64,000 nt of DNA, taken from assembly GCF_040939455.1 (NCBI RefSeq), contig NC_134106.1:72084001-72148000 (forward strand), given 5' to 3'. The notes beneath the pieces are model-generated. The model was not told the DNA's origin, made no database searches, and saw only the letters and a list, made by a program, of their open reading frames with translations. The translations under genes and the position numbers were made by a program. Of this stretch, positions 39,328 through 51,721 are shown one piece after another; position 1 is the stretch's first letter, and each line of letters opens with the position of its first letter. The stretch comes from Microcebus murinus (lineage: Eukaryota > Chordata > Mammalia > Primates > Cheirogaleidae).

Positions 39328-39615
39328 GGCCGGGCGCCGTGGCTCACACCTGTAATCTTAGCACTTTGGGAGGCTGAGGCAGGAAGATCGCTTGAAGTCA
39401 GAAGTTTGAAACCAGCCTAAGCAAGAGCAAGACCCCGTCTCTACTAAAAGAGAAATAAATTAATTGGCCAACTAAAAATATATAGAAAAAATTAGCCGGG
39501 CATGGTGCCGCATGCCTGTAGTCCCAGCTACTCAGGAGGCTGAGGCAGTAGGATCGGTTGGGCCCAGGAGTTTGAGGTTGCTGTGAGCTAAGCTGACGCC
39601 ACAGCACTCATTCTA
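39328..39615 (+). mobile_element. Alu SINE, 3'-truncated
   Basis: It starts with GGCCGGGCGCCGTGGCTCAC, contains the lemur centre AATTAATTGGCCAACTAAAA, and stops at CACAGCACTCATTCTA with no A-tail. Confidence 0.88.
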
Positions 39616-39910
39616 ACATAGTTGGCTATTCTCCCCACCTGTTGGTGTGGTTTTTTTTTTTTTTTTTTTGATTGATACCTTTATTTTTAATTGGTTTCCC
39701 CAACACCATACTTTCTTGATTTTTCCTTTTCTATCACAGTTAGTGCTTTAGCAGTCTTTGTTAGTTTCCTTTTCTGGTTTTATTTCATCTCAGCCTCATA
39801 AACTTGGAGTTCTAGGAGTCAGTCCTGCCACAGCCTCCTAACTTACCTCCTCCTGTCCTCTGTTCTTGTACTCCTGTTTTCAGAGTGACTGTATTAAAAC
39901 CTTATAACAG

Positions 39911-40260
39911 GGCTGGGCAACGGTGGCTCACGCCTGTAATCCTAGCACTCTGGGAAGCCGAGGCAGGATGATCTCTCAAGGTCAGGAGTTTGAAACCAGC
40001 CTGAGTAAGAGTGAGACCCCATCTCTATCAAAAATAGAAAGAAATTAATCAGCCAACTAAAATATATATATAGAAAAAATTAGCCAGGCATGGTGGCACA
40101 TGCCTGTAGGTAGTCCCAGCTACTTGGGAGGCTGAGGCAGAAGGATTGCTTGAGCCCAGGATTTTGAAGTTGCTGTGAGCTAGGTTGATACCACAGCACT
40201 TTAGCCCGGACAACAGAGTGAGAGACTGTGACTCAAAAAAAAAAAAAAAGAAACAAAAAA
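39911..40260 (+). mobile_element. Alu SINE, lemur type
   Basis: GGCTGGGCAACGGTGGCTCA begins the element and an A-run ends it. TTATAACAG flanks both sides. Confidence 0.9.
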
Positions 40261-40778
40261 ACATTATAACAGTTAGTGTACCTTCTCTGCTCTGAACTTT
40301 GCAGTGGATTTTCCTTTTACTCAGAGTAAACCAGGACCCCTATTATCTCTTGGACCTCCTCTCCTACTATTTTCTTTTGCCAGAAATCCAATTTCGGCAC
40401 ACTGGCCACTTTACTACTCTTTGAATAGTCAATAGGGCTTTTGTCCCCTTAGCTGGAATACTTTCCCCCAAGGTAGCCACATGGTTAATTCCTTCACTTT
40501 CAAGTCTTTGCTCATATGTCACCTACTCAGCAAGGCCTACCTTTTCCACACTGTTGTTACTGCTGTTATTTTTTAGTACATAATTGATCATATTTAGTTT
40601 CAATATAAACAGTAATTGATCCATGACTTTGAACTGGCAGAAGCCATTCCACCAACCCAGAGAGTAAATAAATGTTTACCTTAAGTTCCAATTGTATGTA
40701 ACACACATGCTTCAGAAAAGACAGGCCAACAATGCCTAAACTCTTTATTTTACCAACCAGTATTTACTTTGTTTCATT

Positions 40779-41062
40779 CTTTTTTTTTCTTTCTTTCTTA
40801 TTTTTGGAGACAGGGTCTTGCTGGAGTATAGTGGCACCATCATAGTTCACTGTAACCTTGAAGGGATCCTCCTACTTCAGCCTCCCAAACAGCTAGGACC
40901 ACAGGCACATACCACCATATCTGGCTTATTTTTTTTGACTTTTTGTAGAGACAGGGTCTCCCTTTATTACTCAGACTAGTCTTAACCTCCTGGCCTCAAA
41001 GCGATCCTTCCACTGTGGTCTTCCAAAGTGCTGGGATTACAGGCATGAGCCACCCTGCTAAC
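40779..41062 (-). mobile_element. Alu SINE, old, diverged
   Basis: It runs from GGAGACAGGGTCTTGCTGG to GGCATGAGCCACCCTGC, with deletions in the left arm. It lies on the trailer side of the WDR77 pseudogene. Confidence 0.75.
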
Positions 41063-41963
41063 CCAACTAGTATTTCTGATTATCTTCCTGATGCTGAATT
41101 TAGAAACCTTAGGAGTCTACCAGTATAGCATTCAGGCTTTCTATATCCAGAGAAAGGGGCCCAGAGGCAGAAGAAGTCAGGCCCCAGGCTGTTTGGGGAT
41201 GGGAAAAGTGGCAAAGATATCTCTGTAATAAACAGTCTGTGTCTGTTTTCTAACTTAAGTTCAATGCTTTGTGTCTCATCATCCCCAGAGTTTTCTCCAT
41301 GGTATCTATGACAGAAAAACACTCCTCTCCTATATACACAAAGCCATTGGGGAGTAGGGGGCATGGCGTGGATATTACACAGGCACCAGCCAAACTTTTT
41401 ATTGAGCCAGAAAATGGATTTCTGATTTAGTTTAATGACAAGGAGTTGTGTAAAACTGGTGTCTTGCTATTCCTCAATGTGAGCTGGGTTGGATTTTTAT
41501 AATTAGAAGCATTTCCCATGATAATAGTGAATTAAATGCTATAAAAAATAAAATTGATCCTGTGTCCATGAGTAGCAAAAGAGCTACTTGCAAAAATCTA
41601 GGGATGCCCATGTCCCATCCACACATGGCTACATGAGAAGCATATAACATGACACTTCTGTCATCTTTTTGAGGGGAGGAGAGGAGGATGGGACAGTGCT
41701 TAGGGATGGATTCTTTTTATTCCCCCTACTACCAAAACCTATAGATCTACACATGCACACAGATAGATATACATATCCATTTTTAAGAAAGGTTTTCCTT
41801 CCTGAATCCCAAAATCATCCTCCCTCAGGCTGAAAGACAGTGCCTATTAACTGCACAGATCTAGTGTATAAACATCCTATAGATGTTTCTCTCATTAATT
41901 GTGAGGGGCAGAGGCAAAGAAGTGAGTTTTCATGGGTCATTTGCATTTTGTCTTAAACCCAAT

Positions 41964-42800
41964 CTACTCAGCAACATGCTCAGGTGGAGGGGCCGGGAGA
42001 CGTTCTGTGGGTACAAAGTCTCTGTGCGCTTGGTTTCTAAACACCTCAGAAAAGCTTGAGTCCAGCACAGCAAGTGAGCAGTCTACATTGAGAGAGGCCA
42101 GGAAGGGAACGCTATAGGGAGAACACCAGCCCAGTGACACATTGGGAGTATACAGCTGAGCTGAAGGCACAGCTTGCATTCTTGGTGTCCATAAGGGAAG
42201 CAGTCCCATTCTCATTACCAAAGACAAAGACTTGACTTTGCTGAGAATGTCAAGCCAGGTAGGAAGATAGCCAGAGACATTGCAGCCCATCTGTGATGCT
42301 ACCTTGGGACAGCAGGTATCCCAGAGTAAAATTCTGTTGTGCTCACTGAGTGAAAAAACCACAAGAGTCCTTGTGAGGAAAGGCAGCAGCACAGATGACC
42401 TGCCCAGCAGAAGCTCAGTATGAATTTGGTACCATCTGCTGAGCAAGGTCCCAAACCTTGATCCAGAAGTCTTTGCTACCACTGACAGCTTATGTGCCAG
42501 AGCTCAGGACACTGATTGTAAACAGTGACATCATGCTTATACTTACAGAACTTGCTGATAGTGTCTCATTCTCATCCAGCTCCTACAATTCAATAGCACG
42601 TGAATTGGGAGCCACTGGGATACCTTTGTCTCCCACTCAAGTGAAGTCAGCCGCTCTGACTTCTATCTGGACTCTGGCAGAGCAGAAGCCTTCGTTGGGG
42701 GCAGCACAAAGGTCCTTAAAAAGCCAGAGTGGCCAGGTAGCTTCCAAGAGTCCTCTCCCAGTGGAATCACACGGGACACACTTCATTTCTCCAGCAGTGG
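41964..42800 (-). pseudogene. WDR77: WDR77 (MEP50) processed pseudogene, 5'-damaged
   Basis: On the minus strand this segment matches WDR77/MEP50, the WD40 partner of PRMT5 in the methylosome. Matching pieces, in order, are [17 protein letters not shown], then a degraded middle, [19 protein letters not shown], and [19 protein letters not shown]. It ends with a terminal VPTE.LPAP...VAE before TAG at 41,964-41,966. The pieces lie in different frames, so there are frameshifts and internal stops. About 26 codons between AHRDFV and VPTE are missing, and the N-terminal part before WLFKD is barely recognisable. The absence of introns points to a retrocopy. Its trailer may extend below 41,964, but I could not place a poly(A) tail; an older minus-strand Alu lies at 40,779-41,062. 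It is antisense in RMND5A intron 1. Confidence 0.88.
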
Positions 42801-43570
42801 GTTGTGACGAGTATGAAGTATTGTCTACCAGGAAGCACATTAGAAGCTCGGTGCCCAGGTTTTTTATTGGGGGCTAGTCATGCAGGCACCCTCTGCCTAG
42901 AATGTACCCCAATTCTAGATTCCTGGAAGGAAAGCAGGTGTTAACCATAAACCACATTGTAAAACAGTTTAGGCACAATGAGCCATTCTTATCAGTCAGG
43001 GAATGGAGGGAACTCTCCAGAACTCCAAGTTACCATATACTTGCCATGGGCCAATATTGCAAGGAAGACTTTCTAAGGATAGCATTCTCTGGCCTCTTAT
43101 ATTAACTCTTTTCTGTACATGATGGCGTCCAAAGAAGTTTGTTTTTTCTTCTTTATATAGACTATAAAACATTTAGACTAAATCATCTCTCTTTAGGAAA
43201 TTCTGTAACAGCCAAAATGTTTTGAGAATGACTTAAACAGTTTTAACTGGGTTGAATAAATGAGTTTATTCACTTAAACATATTCTTTGAAATAATAATA
43301 ATGCCTTGATACTATTATCCACAGTCTGTGCTGATTTTTGTAATTATTAAAGTGGCTTATTTCGTTGTAAAATTTTATTTCCAAAAATAAAAAATTAAGA
43401 TATCTTTCTTAGTATTCACTTGAAAAATAACACCTGTGAATATGACTGTCAGCTTCAAAGCAGATACTGATTTTTCTTCACTTTTCTTCCATCTTTCATG
43501 GTCTAGAGGGCCTATTTGAAACTTGCCATCTTTGGATTTGCTTTAGTAACCACCTTTCTTTTTTTTATAG

Positions 43571-43713
43571 GCCAAGATGCTGAATTATCAGGGACACTTT
43601 CACTTGTTTTGACACAGTGCTGTAAAAGAATAAAGGATACCGTTCAAAAATTGGCCTCAGACCACAAAGACATCCACAGCAGTGTTTCTCGCGTTGGAAA
43701 AGCCATTGATAAG
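43571..43713 (+). CDS. RMND5A: RMND5A coding exon 2 (codons 48-95)
   Basis: This 143-base exon completes the split glycine codon (G|GC) and adds 47 codons, from [10 protein letters not shown] to VGKAIDK. The acceptor is a pyrimidine-rich tract ending TTTTTTATAG and the donor is AAG|gtatgg. The residues fall in the helical N-terminal part of RMND5A, before the LisH motif. The segment has the hydrophobic spacing expected of a helix, but no catalytic residue lies here. There is no frameshift or stop. The nearest large Alus are a minus-strand copy about 2.5 kb upstream and a plus-strand copy about 3.4 kb downstream, an arrangement that could let the introns pair around this exon. Confidence 0.95.
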
Positions 43714-46700
43714 GTATGGTACTGAAGAAAGTGTTTTGTAATTTTGAGCATCATCCTTTTTCTTCTGTCATTACTTTGGTAACACCGGTTTTCCCAAATT
43801 ATTTTATGCTATTCCTTTCATCTTTACTTTTGATGACTTTTGCAGGTCTAGTTTTACTGTGCTAGTCTTATTAATGTTTTCTGTTGCTAATATTTTAAAA
43901 AAATAAAAACAAAACAAAAAACCTTCTCCTTTTATAGGTTTGTTTATCCTTTTTCTTATATGACTAGAGCTCCTAGGGTCATGATGAATAAAGTTCCAAA
44001 GAAATTTAAACCAGTATGTGGGAAGTTGTTTGTAAGAGTAACCCTAAGTAATTCCCTGGCTGTGACTCTGTCTCTGTTAATAGGATGATTAGAATAATAC
44101 CCTTGCATCTGTCTCCCTTGCATCATCCTACCTCTTTTCTTCCTATGGTCACATCAGTTGCTTTTCTTCAGTGATGTCTTCTGTGTGAATGAGTGGGTTG
44201 GTTGCTAGCTAGTGAGGCTAGTCACTTTTGTTGTAGGATTTTTTCTTGTGACATTTCTTGAATAAGCAATCTTTGACTTAGTGGTTGGCTTATAAGCAGT
44301 TACCATTTTAAATACTGGAGAGATTGTGATTGGTCGCGGGTATTTCTGTTCGGATATTATAAACTTCTGGGAAGATAGGAAGAACTTTTGAGGAGACCTC
44401 TTTGTAGCAAAGGTATCTCCCAAACAGTCTTAGGAGTTACTTAATCTATATGCACAAGAGTGATAGCTGTAATATAGATAATAGCAGCTCACTGAATCCA
44501 GAGAGTGGTTCCATCTAACTCATGGGTAGGCCTAACTATTAGAAATTATCCCATAGAGAACAAGTATTGAAAGGCTATGCTTGAGGCTGCCTGAGTCAGA
44601 ATTGTTTGCTTCTAAGGCCGTGGCATTTGCTGTTAGTTATGACCGGGACTGTGAGTGGCAGGGGTTCTGGGGATGTATTTTGGAAGTCATGGCTTACAGA
44701 AATGTTAGTGTCCTTTCAGAGAGCTCTCACCACTCCCATGGTGGTGTGAGGGCTTTGACTCAGCAAAAGAGTCAGATGTTGACAAGCAGCAGGGTTCCAG
44801 CCACATTGTTGAATCAGTGATGGTAGTCACCAGCAAAGGCTGGAGGGCAATGAGTATTCTCTGAAATAGCTTTGAGGTTGTGAGGCCTGTTAGGCAACTC
44901 CAAGGGAGTGAACACAGCTTTGGAAATGGGTTTGGCATTAAACCTGTTTTGGACAATGGCATTGGAAATCTTCAGTTGGTGCCTGCTGTGGTTGTTGGTG
45001 TGTATTAGCTTAAGGACTGTGGGAATGGTGGTGGGACACTTTAGAGATGATCTTAAATCACTGTGCAGCCACAGTTTCTCTAGGGTACCGTAACTACTGG
45101 TGGTTCTTAAGAAGCTTCAGATTTTGGTGGTTGACAGTGGCCAAGGCATTCTGGTGAATTCTGATGGCTCCAGGGGACATCTACTTGACCACCAGGCTGC
45201 CTGCAATTATCACAGAGAGCATCTTGACAGCCGAACAAGACAACCATGACAATGAGAAGAACTAAAGCTTTCATGGCAGCTAATCAGAGAAAGTGTCTGG
45301 GAAGAGATCTCAGATTCTCAGAATAAGTGGATATGGTCTCAACATCCGTACCTCAAGAGTGTGGGTGACTGACCACCAGGATTTTGAGCTGTTGGGCAAA
45401 TCCCCAATTTTGCATTCTGCTACTGGTAGGGTGACTATATATGTCCCTGCTTCTAGTTTATGTCTGTTGTCCTGTCATAATTACCAGAATCCTCTTTTGC
45501 ACTAGTCTGCTTTGCTATTGGTGACTTGCTGAGCATGTCTTCCTCCAGATCTAGCTGGTCTTTCCAGATATTCATAAGGGCTGTCAGATGTTTCAACCTA
45601 TCTTTGAGGCAAAACATTTAGATGTACTTGGTGCAAAAAATTATAGTCTCTCTTTGAGAATGGATATCAAGGGTACACATTTATAGTGAATAATCAACAT
45701 TCTGGCTTTTGGTGGAGGGATGTGTTTGAGGTGAATGTTCTTGATTATGTATTTTGATGTACTCATTACTCTTTTGAGGACCTTTTTTTCATGTACTTGG
45801 AAGTTATAAGAGCTTTTTCAAGTAATTCCTTTATAATTTCTTTCAAAAAATTATTTCATGTTCCCATGGTAAAAGTAGTTTAGGTTCTAGGTGACCTGGA
45901 TTCTGGATTCTTATTATTATATAAAACTACATTATTTAGTTGATACTGATAAGTATTTGTTGTATTATAGTTCAGAGCCACAGAGGAAATCCTGGATCTT
46001 TTAGCCAAGTTCTTTAACATCTTTCAGTGTACTTTTTCTTGATATTTTTGGCATCTACTTGGCCTCAGTGGAAGAGGAAGCTGTTTCCCTACTTAGAACT
46101 ACCTAGATGTTGTGAATGGGCTTTTTGCATATGTGAGGAATTCTGTGCTGCCTGTTGTCACATTCATTGACTTGTTAAGTTCTCCAGCTCTTTTAATTTG
46201 AACCTGGTAAAATTGTGTAAGCTCAGGGCTGCCTATTGTAAAGGCTGGGTGGACTCATGAATTGGTAGTGAACAAACAGGATAAAGCTGAATCCATTGTG
46301 GTACAAGGCTTGTAAGTGCCACATCAAACAGACCTAAGTAATAAACTGGAATGCTGTCCATCAGCCTTGAGCACCAGTTTATGGACATAAGTAAGCTCCC
46401 ACCCTCACAAGATGAGGACAGTGAAAGAAGCCAGTGACTCCTTTGCCAGAACTCTGATTTTGAGTGAGAAACTTTAGTAAATTTTTGACATGCTAAATGG
46501 TAATTTTATTTTTCCTTTTGTGTTTTAATACTTCGTGTGTTTTAAAGTTTTCTAATTATCACTTCTCTGAAAATGTAAGCAGAAAAGAAGTTTCTAGCGG
46601 TGTTAGCCAAGGCATTGTCTGGCTTTTAATTATTGTGAACATAAAAAGTTGTTGAAGATTTCTGCTTTAATGTGTTGACTATTTTCAGATGCCCACAGTA

Positions 46701-46962
46701 TGATCACTATTTAAAATAAATAATATCAGTTGGGTTCTATGACAAAAATTTTTGTTAGTAAAAAGAAACAATGTGTTGGGCTGTTCTTAATTTCCTCCCC
46801 TATTTTTAGAATATCTAGAATTCTGTCCTGTTTAGAGCATTTTATTTAGTGTTTTACTAAGTTATTTGACTTTTTAAAATTTACTGCCTAAGAAAAGTCA
46901 GTAAAAATGATTATTGCTTTAGACTTTCAGGCATATGTGTATGTGTTAAAATAAATAGAACT

Positions 46963-47060
46963 CGAGGGGGGAGAGGGCCATGGGCAATATATGTAACCTT
47001 AACACTTGTACCCCCATAATATGCTAAAATAAAAAAAAAAAAAGAAAAAGAAAAAAAAGG
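46963..47060 (+). mobile_element. 5'-truncated lemur L1 tail with 9-bp target duplication
   Basis: GGGCAATATATGTAACCTTA and CACTTGTACCCCCATAATAT lead into AATAAA and an A-rich tail. AATAGAACT occurs at 46,954-46,962 and 47,061-47,069. Confidence 0.85.
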
Positions 47061-47079
47061 AATAGAACTAAAGATTTTA

Positions 47080-47407
<328 letters not shown>

Positions 47408-47984
47408 AAAGATTTTAAAGTGTCTAAAATCTGCTATTGTATAGTTAAAAGCTAAACACACAGTACATGTCTTTTATAAGATTGCAGTCTGATTTGGTAC
47501 AAAAAGTGCTTTTTGTACACATAAAATAACTGGAAAAATTCTGAGGCAACATAAGATAAGTTTGCAAAGACTGGGTGGACACTGCTTATTATAAAGTAAA
47601 GGAAAAGATTGTTTTTAATTAATCTAAGGTTTGTGGAGTTGGTGTCCTAAATTTGACTTGGGAGAATGTGTAAGGTTGAGAGCAGCAGAGCAATGAAATG
47701 TGATTGTGGGGCTGGGGACAAGGCAAAACAGCAACTGAGAATATACTTGACTCATGTTAAAGACTCTTTAAGGATTGACTTGATGGAGTGGCTGCCACTG
47801 TTGGGAATAGGGAAAGATCAGGTTGGGTGAAGGCAAATGACGGAGGAAGGCCCAAGGGATGTGGATTTGATCTGAGTAGGAGAGTAAGGGCAAAGGGAGT
47901 AAGTGATGAAAGTAGTTGAAGATTTGCTTGCTCTCATTAACTAGGATAAAAAGAGACTAAGTAGTAAGTCATTGGTAGGGAGAT

Positions 47985-48205
47985 AACAGCTATCATTTAC
48001 TAAGTGTTGACCATGTTCCAGATACTGAGCTGAGTGCTTTTTATACATTTATATCCCATAATGTAAGTACATTATTCCTATTTTACATATGAGGAAAGAA
48101 ACTAAGATTCAAAGATATTAAATAACATACCCCAGGTATATAGCTTGGAAGTGGTAGATCAAGCTTTGGAAAAAGTTTCAGTCAAGAATCTGTTCTTAAA
48201 CACGG
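47985..48205 (+). repeat. MIR SINE
   Basis: AGCTATCATTTACTAAGTG, TTATACATTTATATCCCATA, TTTTACATATGAGGAAAG and TAGCTTGGAAGTGGTAGATC follow MIR order. Confidence 0.85.
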
Positions 48206-49944
48206 TGCTAAACTAGAAAATCAGTGAGGCCATTTCAGGGCTGGTAATGTTGCAGGGGGAAAATATAATAATAGTGAAAAAAAAATTTTAGCTGCATTGT
48301 CTAAATCAATCTTCTACCACTAGGTGGAGTATCTATATTGGTGAGGCGAAGTGCCAACTGTGTTGAAGATTAAGTGGAGTAATGGTGAAATATGGAATAC
48401 TTTAAGACTGTTCTGAGTGAGCAGTCCATAACTGCCTTTTATGTAGGTATGACTGGAGTATAAGAGGAGAAAATGATAACAGTGGTAAGATCCTTGTATT
48501 TAGCTTTAAACAGTAGCTCAAAGTGATTGAATTAGATATATGCTAGCTCTAAAATTCTGTTGCGTAATGAATGCTTATGTAGTAGAGGAATGTTAGTGTT
48601 AAGGAGGGAAGAAAGGAAGTTAAAAAGACTAGAAAGTTTGCTCTGATTAAGAAGAAAAAATTAAGTTGAGTTCTGAAATACTTAATTTTTGATATATGTT
48701 TTGGGTAAAACTTTTAAAATTAGCAAATAAGAAATAGTTGACAAGTTTATAAGAAGAAAATGATAAAAATAACCAGGAATATGTTCCCTATGAATAAGAT
48801 AAAACATCAAACACTCCCTCTGCCCCCTGCTACCTAAATTACTAGAGAATAATCCAAGAAAATGTAGTAGACAGTATATCTTAACTTTTACAAGGCATTT
48901 AATAACATATCTCATATCTTTGTGGTCAGGATAGAAGATGGTGCTTTTAAAATTATGTGATTTGAATAGGAGCTGTCATATTCTTAATACACTGTCCACT
49001 TTGGCCACAGTGCTTGGTGTGAGGATGGGCCTGACCCACTTGACCCAGCCAGGCTTGGCCATAGTTGTTTTCTGCAGGGTGGGTATCCCGATGTCCTTTC
49101 CTAGGATCTTTCTCATTAGAGCTCTTAAGGAAGGAAAGGCTGGGGATTTGTGAACATGGGAGTGATTGGTAGCCCCTGAAAGAATCTGATGTGGGAAACA
49201 AAGTTCAGGTGCCAAGAATAGGGGGTGGGGGAAGTATCTTTGAAGCCCAGTTACCCTCCTGCTTAGCCTTTTCTCTAAATCCAACTTGGCTTGGGCAAAA
49301 AGGATTTCTGTTTGTTCAAACCAAGAATCCTGACTCATACAACAGCAAGATGTTTTCTGTGACTCTTCACTCATATTGGGCTTTAGCTTCTGTGAAACAA
49401 TACTGGTTCTGCCTTTTTTAGTCTGAAGATCATGATCAAAAGAGAAGATGAATTGAGTTCTGCTTTCTGTGCCATCCATCAGATTACGTCATTCGCTAGC
49501 TCTAAGCTATAGGCCTGTATTTTTCTTATTTGTGTTCTACACAGAATGAAGCTATGTTATTTAGTTGATGTTGATAATCATTTGAATTATAGTCCAGGCC
49601 AGTGAGGAAAGCCTGGACCTTTGTTATCAGGTCTCATTAGGTTTCAGGATCAGAAAAACCCATTTGACCTGGAGGTGGTCCAGAACACTTTTGCCTGAGG
49701 CTAGAAGATGACTATTTGGTCTAGCAACCAAGTCAGGCTGTGTTGAGAAGGACAAGAGGATGTTATACCCATTGAGCTGTCTCAAATAATCCAGTCTGTA
49801 ATTGTATTTAAGTGATTTTAAAGTAATGCATTTGTTATTAATACCTTCATTACTATGCTTTTGAAGATTCTTTTAAATACAGAATCAGAAGGTTTGATGG
49901 CAAGGCCCGGTTCTCAGATTCAGCTACTGTGTATTAAAGGTTTA

Positions 49945-50125
49945 CTGTTGGATGAATACTGGTAGAGATTTTCGTGTATGTTATTTAACTTAATCCTCAC
50001 CGACACTGTCTAAAGTAGGGATTATTGTCCCCCAATGCAGGTAGGAAAACTGAGGTTTAGATTAAGAACCCGCCTGAGGTCACAGAGCTAAAAAGCATAT
50101 GAAAGAGCTGGGATTAAAACTCAGA
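49945..50125 (+). repeat. MIR SINE
   Basis: AACTTAATCCTCACCGACAC, AGGAAAACTGAGGTTTAG and GAGGTCACAGAGCTAAAAAG are the MIR core and 3' part. Confidence 0.85.
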
Positions 50126-50619
50126 TTTTAAGACTTAAAGGAAACTTTCTCAACTGGAGTTCCTTTAGAGAATTAATCCCGAGTGCCTGAGGGTATCTAC
50201 TGTATGTATGAATTTCTCTCCTTTGCGTTTAGACTAATAAGAGATATATATCATATTTGGAAGAACTATAGCCACAGAAAGGTAGTTAAAACAATAGTGA
50301 GGGAAAGGGATGCAAATGTGACAGATGGTTAGATTACTGAGCATTTTAAGGATCTTAAAAGCCTGCAGAATGACTTGGTGCAGTATTCCCTTTGTTTATA
50401 AAGAGAATTTATCAGTGTGAATCTACCTTTCTCTTAACTTTGAAAACCAAAGTAGAAATGTGATTACCATACAGAGGAGAATATGTAATGTCTATAAAGG
50501 TAGTATCTATATCTTAAAATGCATCTACAAAATGCTGATTCGGACATACTACTAAATTTATTTCCTAGCCCATAGTTTATAAAGCGCTGCTATCTGGTAC
50601 GTGCCTAAATATGGATTAT

Positions 50620-51000
50620 TTCATCATAGAACATGTTGCCTCATCATCAGGTTTACTAAATATTGCCAAATTTTTCCCTAAAGGGTTTATACCAATTTAC
50701 AGTCCTATCAAACGTAAAACAGTTGCTGTTTCCTAATTTCTCATCTATACTTGGTATTATCAGACGTTAACATTTTTAAAATTAATTAAGATTGGTGTGA
50801 AATAGTCTCTAGTTTTCCTGATTTTTGCCTTTCTTTGATCATCTGGAACATCTTTTCATGATTAACATTAGCATTTCCCCCTTTTGTGAATTTCATGCTC
50901 TTCTTCTGTCCATTTTTTCTGTTAGGTTGTCTTTCTTATTGGTAAGTGTTTGTTTTAAACTCTTTTGAATACCAATCTTTTGTGGGTTGTATGTGAAGTG
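50620..51000 (-). mobile_element. L1-type fragment, antisense, highly diverged
   Basis: ACCAATTTACAGTCCTATCA, GTGTGAAATAGTCTCTAGTT and GAACATCTTTTCATGATTA resemble antisense L1 3' regions. Confidence 0.6.
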
Positions 51001-51373
51001 GTATCTTCTCCCAATCTGAGGGGAGCCAGAATCCAGGTCCTCTTAATTCTGTTACGTATCCTTCTTAGTCTGCATCTCACTGCTTAACCAGATGAACTGG
51101 ATGCTTCCAAGGGAAATTGATTCCTGATAGGTGCAGCCACAGCACATTGTTAGGTTCATACACCGGTTTTTCTTCAAAGTAGATGGGGAAATTTTTAAAA
51201 ACTATATTAACACTATTAGAGAAATGGCACTTAGGACTATTAAAACAGATACTGAATTTTACTGTGTATTTTAAAGTCTGACTTATCTATAAGAATGTTC
51301 ATGATATGTGCCAGAGAGGCAGGGTGGTCTGTTTAGATTTGACAGTTTCATAATGATGTTCTTTTGAAGTTAT

Positions 51374-51721
51374 TTACTTCTCTTCTGCCTCAGCCTCCAG
51401 ATTTAGAGTGTCCTGGATTTCTTTTTCCAAGCCATAACATCCTCTCCAGGCAGACACACCCTTGAATGTGTGCTTTTTTGTTTTTAGTTCTTGTTTGGAT
51501 CCTTTATTCCCATTTAAGAACATCATGCCAAGGCTTTTCTTTGCTTTAAAAATATGAAAGGAAAAAGTATAGTAAAACAGAAGTGCTAATAATAGACAGG
51601 TATTTCTCTTCATTAGCCGCCTCTTGGCTGGTTTGTTGTGCTGCTGATTTTCTGGGCAGCCATGCAAATGAGTTTGGTCACCTAGCAACGGAAGCTGGGA
51701 CTGAGTCCAGCTCTGATGCAA
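51374..51721 (-). other. Unassigned 115-codon antisense open frame
   Basis: A minus-strand frame from ATG at 51,721 to a stop at 51,374 overlaps the octamer/X-box pair. Its C-terminal half is hydrophilic and lysine/glutamate-rich (for example KGVSAWRGCYGLEKEIQDT), and a short hydrophobic stretch (LLLALLFYYTFSF) lies in the middle. I recognise no family. No intron boundaries, poly(A) signal or repeat explain it. It may be an exapted or decayed fragment of a transcript, or simply a chance frame. Listed so it can be checked; coding status is doubtful. Confidence 0.2.
51662..51689. promoter_or_regulatory. Octamer plus RFX X-box motif pair in intron 2
   Basis: A perfect octamer ATGCAAAT lies at 51,662-51,669. 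Eight bases to its right, GTCACCTAGCAAC at 51,677-51,689 fits the palindromic X-box consensus GTNRCC-N-RGYAAC bound by RFX proteins. Close spacing of two long, perfect motifs in otherwise ordinary intron sequence suggests a regulatory element. No binding data are available to me, and the motifs could be chance. Confidence 0.45.

Noticed and set aside
42458..42877. 139-codon plus-strand open frame
   Set aside because: It is the opposite strand of the WDR77 pseudogene.
48976..49479. 167-codon minus-strand open frame in intron 2
   Set aside because: No family recognised, no splice or poly(A) signals, and an equally long-looking frame exists on the other strand. It is probably chance or a decayed repeat.
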